7,414 bases of DNA from Streptomyces sp. NRRL WC-3618. Lineage in GTDB: Bacteria > Actinomycetota > Actinomycetes > Streptomycetales > Streptomycetaceae. Location: assembly GCF_001280005.1 (NCBI RefSeq), contig NZ_LGDW01000125.1, positions 1 through 7,414 on the forward strand. Reading direction: 5' to 3'. The translations under genes were made by a program, and so were the position numbers. Shown here in pieces: positions 5,268-7,414 of this stretch (position 1 is its first letter; the number at the start of each line of letters is the position of its first letter). The notes beneath the pieces were generated by a model that searched no databases, was not told where the DNA came from, and saw only the letters and a program-made list of their open reading frames with translations.

Positions 5268-5939
5268 ATGCCCACGCTCGACCGCCACGACAACGTCTTC
5301 GTTCTCGACCTCGGGGACGGGGAGAACCGTTTCCACCCGGACTGGCTCGCTTCCGTCAACGCGGCGCTGGACGAGGTGGAGAAGGCCGAAGGGCCGCGCG
5401 CCCTGGTGACGGCCGCGACGGGGAAGTTCTACTCCAGCGGGCTCGACCTGGACTGGCTGTTCGCCCACACCGACCAGTACCAGGACTACGTCGTCTCCGT
5501 GCACACGCTGTTCGCGCGGATGCTCTCCCTGCCCTTGGTCACCGTGGCCGCCCTGCAAGGGCACACCTTCGCCGCCGGAGCGATGTTCTCCCTCGCGCAC
5601 GACTTCCGCGTCATGCGCGCCGACCGAGGCTACTGGTGCCTGCCCGAGGCGGACATCAACATCCCCTTCACGCCCGCCATGGCCGCCCTCATCCAGGCCC
5701 GGCTGACCCCGCAGACGGCCCACCGGTCCATGGTCACCGCCCACCGCTACGGCGGCACCGACGCCGCAGCCGCCGGCATCGTCGACCAGGCGGTTGCCGA
5801 GGACGCCGTCCGCGCCACCGCCGTCGAACTCGCCCAAGCCCAGGTGAACAAGGCCGGCGACACCCTCGGCACGATCAAGGCCCGTATGTACGCGCCCGAG
5901 CTGGCCGCCCTGCGCGACACCGCCAACGCCCTCGGCTGA
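5268..5939 (+). CDS. Crotonase-family enoyl-CoA hydratase/isomerase (closest to delta3,delta2-enoyl-CoA isomerases), 223 aa
   Basis: Crotonase-fold enzymes stabilise an acyl-CoA enolate with two backbone NH groups and act mostly in beta-oxidation. The first oxyanion-hole region is GKFYSSGLDLDWL (52-64) and the second is ALQGHTFAAGAMFSLAHDFRVM (95-116). LPEADINIPFTPAM (125-138) carries the glutamate (127) at the usual catalytic position. The hydratase's second glutamate region is replaced by AHRSMVTAHRYGG (151-163) without an acid. This single-glutamate pattern and the GHxxAAG/HDxxVMRxDRG wording recall plant and peroxisomal delta3,delta2-enoyl-CoA isomerases, so isomerase activity is more likely than hydration. 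Length 223 aa is short but normal for that branch. AAGGAG (5257-5262), 5 nt before ATG 5268, fixes the start, although the frame is open further upstream. An operator-like palindrome lies about 270 nt upstream. Confidence 0.92.
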   Translation: MPTLDRHDNVFVLDLGDGENRFHPDWLASVNAALDEVEKAEGPRALVTAATGKFYSSGLDLDWLFAHTDQYQDYVVSVHTLFARMLSLPLVTVAALQGHTFAAGAMFSLAHDFRVMRADRGYWCLPEADINIPFTPAMAALIQARLTPQTAHRSMVTAHRYGGTDAAAAGIVDQAVAEDAVRATAVELAQAQVNKAGDTLGTIKARMYAPELAALRDTANALG

Positions 5940-6431
5940 CCCCGGCGTACGCGCGGTATCCTCTTCGCGCCCCGACGCCACCGACCACGCGCGCCCGCCC
6001 ACCCCCCATCGCACCGCTCCCCGGCTGCCAAGAGGTGGCCCGGTCGGACGCCCTGCTTCCGGGCGTGGAGAAAAACTGGCGCGAACTGGCGAGTAACCGC
6101 CGAGGGAGAGTCGGCGCCCGCCCGCCGTCGATGAGCGACCTCCTGATCCTCAACCGTCGGACAATTGAGACTATTGATGGCATTCCGTGTCTTATTTCCA
6201 GCAAACATCCGGATATCGCTCCCCCTAGTCCATATGCGTCCGAATATTGGCGAAATCTCAGCATGGGACCTGTGATCGACCATGCCCTCCCGCTTGATGC
6301 GAGGGACATGTGTGCGTATGCCCGAAAAGGCTTCACGAGGTTTCCACATCGTTATCGCCGGGGTTCGCTAGCAGGGGTCGGTGTCGCGTAAATTTGGCTA
6401 AAGGTAATTCGCGCGAGCAAAGTGCGCGGGT
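5940..6431. other. Non-coding stretch with a low-GC patch
   Basis: No supported gene is seen between the crotonase stop and the hairpin at 6432. From 6181 to 6420, GC is 54% by direct count (129 of 240), far below the flanks. A frame from ATG 6131 to TAA 6391 (86 codons) covers the patch, but it has no ribosome-binding site, weak codon bias and no recognisable motif. Local dyads include GCATGG/CCATGC (6261-6266/6280-6285) and a hairpin with one bulge made from CATGCCCTC (6282-6290 region) and GAGGGACATG (6301-6310). This could be a gene remnant, an inserted piece or an RNA leader. Confidence 0.5.
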
Positions 6432-6464
6432 GGTACCGCGCAGAGGAGGGGCCTGCGCGGTGCC
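6432..6464 (-). terminator. Strong hairpin downstream of the DUF192 gene (probable terminator)
   Basis: GGTACCGCGCAG (6432-6443) pairs over 12 bp with CTGCGCGGTGCC (6453-6464), with one G-U wobble and a 9-nt loop. It lies 46 nt beyond the stop codon of the minus-strand DUF192 gene and so is well placed to end that transcript. No T tract follows on the minus strand, as is usual for Streptomyces. The same bases include a T-box-like sequence on the plus strand (see findings). The loop AGGAGGGG (6444-6451) can alternatively pair with CCCCTCCT (6471-6478). Confidence 0.6.
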
Positions 6465-6509
6465 GTACCTCCCCTCCTCGGGGCTCTTCCGGGTCCGCCC
6501 CGCCCGTGC

Positions 6510-6866
6510 TCAGCGGGCCTCCGGTGTCACGTCGTCGGCCCGGATCGAGAGCCGCACTCCCCGTCGTACCCCCCACCGCTCCAGCGCCCCGGCCTCCGCC
6601 TCCAGGACCGACCGCACCCAGGGGCGGGTCAGCCCAACTCGGCCCGGGCGCATGGTTCTTACCGCCCGGACCCGCGCGTTTGCGTCCAGATAGGCGACGT
6701 CGATCGCGAACCGCATCCCGAACGTGTGCACCGAACTCGCCGGCGTCAGCAGCAGCGCGCCCTCGATTCCGTCCCGGCCCAGCAGCCCGCGTCGGCGTGC
6801 TCGTCCCGAGTCGGCGAGCTCCAGCGGGATGGGCTCAGGGGTCTGCGGAGTGGTGAACGTGGCCAT
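6510..6866 (-). CDS. DUF192 family protein, 118 aa
   Basis: DUF192 proteins are small beta-rich proteins of unknown biochemical role, widespread in bacteria and archaea. Family features visible here are an N-terminal strand (IPLELADS, 13-20), RRRGLLGRDGIEGALLL (24-40; usually GLMGR...), HTFGMRFAIDVAYLD (47-61; usually a W/F-M-x-N/F-x-x-I-x-L-D-I-x-F-x-D pattern), VRAVRTMRPG (66-75) and SVLEAEAGALERWGVRRGVRL (86-106; usually VLEL.AG...). No signal peptide is seen, unlike many bacterial members that are exported or lipidated. ATG 6866 is chosen because it gives family-like length. A longer frame upstream (to 6983) is arginine-rich and unsupported. No ribosome-binding site is present. TAACTT on the minus strand (6879-6874) lies 7 nt before the ATG, so a leaderless mRNA is possible. 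The gene stands alone on its strand here. Confidence 0.88.
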   Translation of the reverse strand: MATFTTPQTPEPIPLELADSGRARRRGLLGRDGIEGALLLTPASSVHTFGMRFAIDVAYLDANARVRAVRTMRPGRVGLTRPWVRSVLEAEAGALERWGVRRGVRLSIRADDVTPEAR

Positions 6867-6873
6867 GGGTGCG

Positions 6874-6879
6874 AAGTTA
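6874..6879 (-). promoter_or_regulatory. Possible -10 element of the DUF192 gene
   Basis: TAACTT on the minus strand fits TAnnnT and lies 7 nt before ATG 6866, the spacing expected for a leaderless transcript. No good -35 is found at 17-18 nt. A TTGACG is present but only about 7 nt upstream. Confidence 0.35.
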
Positions 6880-7203
6880 GCGACGGCGTCAAGCGGGCGT
6901 TCGTGACCGGGTCGCCCCAGGGAGGGACGCCGGGCCCGGAGCGCCGCCCGCGCTCGTACGGCACTCGAATGGCGCTGAAGCATCCGGGGGGTGTGGACCA
7001 GTGGGGTGAAACGCGCCGGATCCCTTTGGATCTCCTCGGATCCCGCGAAACTGCCTGGGAATCAGCTGTTTTCCGGCCAAGATCCGGCCGTGAAAACGGG
7101 CTTCCGGGGCCATCCGCGCGTTGTCGGGCGACTTCGGAGAGTAGTTGTTCGGCGCTGATGCGCGCAGCATCACTCACGAAGGGTTATGGTGGAAGCCCCC
7201 CCT
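6880..7203. other. Non-coding stretch between the DUF192 gene and the right-hand terminator
   Basis: No supported gene on either strand. It contains a cluster of GGATC words (7018-7042), a 10-bp hairpin with one bulged base (TTTTCCGGCC 7069-7078 facing GGCCGTGAAAA 7086-7096), a small hairpin GATGC-GCGCA-GCATC (7157-7171) and a -10-like TATGGT (7185-7190) on the plus strand. Because a perfect terminator follows on the plus strand, part of this is probably transcribed rightward as a non-coding RNA or a leader. Confidence 0.45.
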
Positions 7204-7245
7204 CGGGCCGGTCCGTCTCCCCCCCACGGACCGGCCCGTTTTTTT
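7204..7245 (+). terminator. Textbook intrinsic terminator on the plus strand
   Basis: CGGGCCGGTCCGT (7204-7216) is perfectly complementary to ACGGACCGGCCCG (7226-7238), a 13-bp stem with a C-rich 9-nt loop, immediately followed by seven Ts (7239-7245). The T tract exists only for rightward transcription. No plus-strand gene precedes it within 1.2 kb. Confidence 0.92.
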
Positions 7246-7295
7246 GTGCCCGGCCGGAGCCGGACGGAGCCAGCCGGATACCGCCGCTCTCCGAC

Positions 7296-7343
7296 CCCTC
7301 CCTCTCCGCCCACTCCCTGAACCCTCCCTCTCCGCCCACTCCC
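7296..7343. repeat. Two direct copies of a 22-bp C-rich repeat
   Basis: Identical 22-bp units at 7296-7317 and 7322-7343, separated by TGAA. Each begins CCCTCCCTCTCC and ends CCCACTCCC. On the minus strand each unit contains four GGG runs with loops of 3, 6 and 1 nt, fitting a G-quadruplex pattern. The second unit overlaps the left arm of the terminal inverted repeat. Confidence 0.9.
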
Positions 7344-7414
7344 GCAGCGCCCTCCCTCCGCGCCCCCTCCCTCCGGGCGCGGAGGGAGGGCGCTGCGGGA
7401 GTGGGCGGAGAGGG
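7326..7414. repeat. Perfect 40-bp inverted repeat ending at the window edge
   Basis: The left arm (7326-7365) and right arm (7375-7414) are perfect reverse complements over 40 bp, around a 9-nt loop CCTCCCTCC. The right arm reaches the last base of the window, so the repeat may be longer. Possible meanings are a very strong bidirectional terminator, a hairpin-forming DNA element, or an assembly fold-back at a contig end. Confidence 0.93.

Noticed and set aside
5177..6391. 404-codon plus-strand frame across the crotonase gene and the low-GC patch
   Set aside because: Its first two thirds are an arginine/proline-rich shadow of the crotonase gene. The last 86 codons lack a ribosome-binding site and native codon bias.
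6422..6856. Plus-strand frames over the DUF192 gene, including a GTG at 6460 behind AGGAGG
   Set aside because: They are antisense to DUF192 and have R/P/S-rich shadow composition. The AGGAGG is within a hairpin loop and no family is recognised.
6746..7177. Minus-strand frames extending upstream of or overlapping the DUF192 gene
   Set aside because: No motifs or ribosome-binding sites. The DUF192 family length is already complete from ATG 6866.
7296..7414. Linear-chromosome telomere
   Set aside because: Palindromes at the end fit the idea, but the sequence is not the typical Streptomyces terminal palindrome series, and only one long hairpin is present. A contig break is simpler.
1..7414. 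CRISPR arrays, tRNA/rRNA genes, insertion sequences, phage genes
   Set aside because: No regularly spaced repeats with unique spacers, no tRNA cloverleaf, no transposase or integrase and no phage protein could be recognised on either strand.

Overview
The window looks like chromosomal DNA from a high-GC actinomycete, most probably Streptomyces or a close relative. The coding regions are strongly GC-rich at third codon positions, GTG starts and leaderless-looking genes occur, and the protein families are typical of that group (F420-type luciferase-like oxidoreductase, DUF664/DinB, DUF192). The window begins inside a gene and ends inside a perfect 40-bp inverted repeat. It may therefore be a whole assembly contig that broke at a palindrome.

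Layout, left to right. (1) Positions 1-196 are the C-terminal end of a conserved, probably secreted actinomycete protein, followed by a hairpin terminator at 220-253. (2) Positions 254-602 hold no convincing gene. (3) Positions 603-1268 encode a 221-aa conserved protein of unknown function with relatively low GC. (4) Positions 1424-2954 are a probable two-gene unit on the plus strand: a RibD-C/dihydrofolate-reductase-fold protein and an LLM-class flavin/F420 oxidoreductase. (5) A plus-strand GNAT acetyltransferase (3035-3517) and a minus-strand DinB/DUF664 protein (3583-4071) converge on a short spacer of repeated 13-bp palindromes. (6) A class I SAM methyltransferase follows at 4160-4957. (7) A crotonase-family enoyl-CoA hydratase/isomerase lies at 5268-5939, behind a 310-nt leader that contains an operator-like palindrome and a possible 29-aa ORF. 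(8) Positions 5940-6509 are non-coding, with a patch of about 54% GC, and end in a strong hairpin. (9) A minus-strand DUF192 gene occupies 6510-6866. (10) The last 550 nt are non-coding, with a textbook intrinsic terminator facing right (7204-7245), two copies of a G-quadruplex-capable repeat and the 40-bp inverted repeat.

The most interesting signal is regulatory. The minus-strand promoter of the DinB/DUF664 gene is an exact match to the actinobacterial RecA-NDp (PafBC-type, LexA-independent) DNA-damage promoter consensus, TTGTCRGTG-N8-TAnnnT. A slightly degenerate copy sits at leaderless spacing in front of the convergent GNAT gene. The stop codons of both genes lie in identical copies of a 13-bp palindrome. 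Together this suggests a damage-inducible convergent pair with a shared bidirectional end. This is inferred from motifs alone. No complete novel system such as a defence island, CRISPR array, prophage or biosynthetic cluster is visible.
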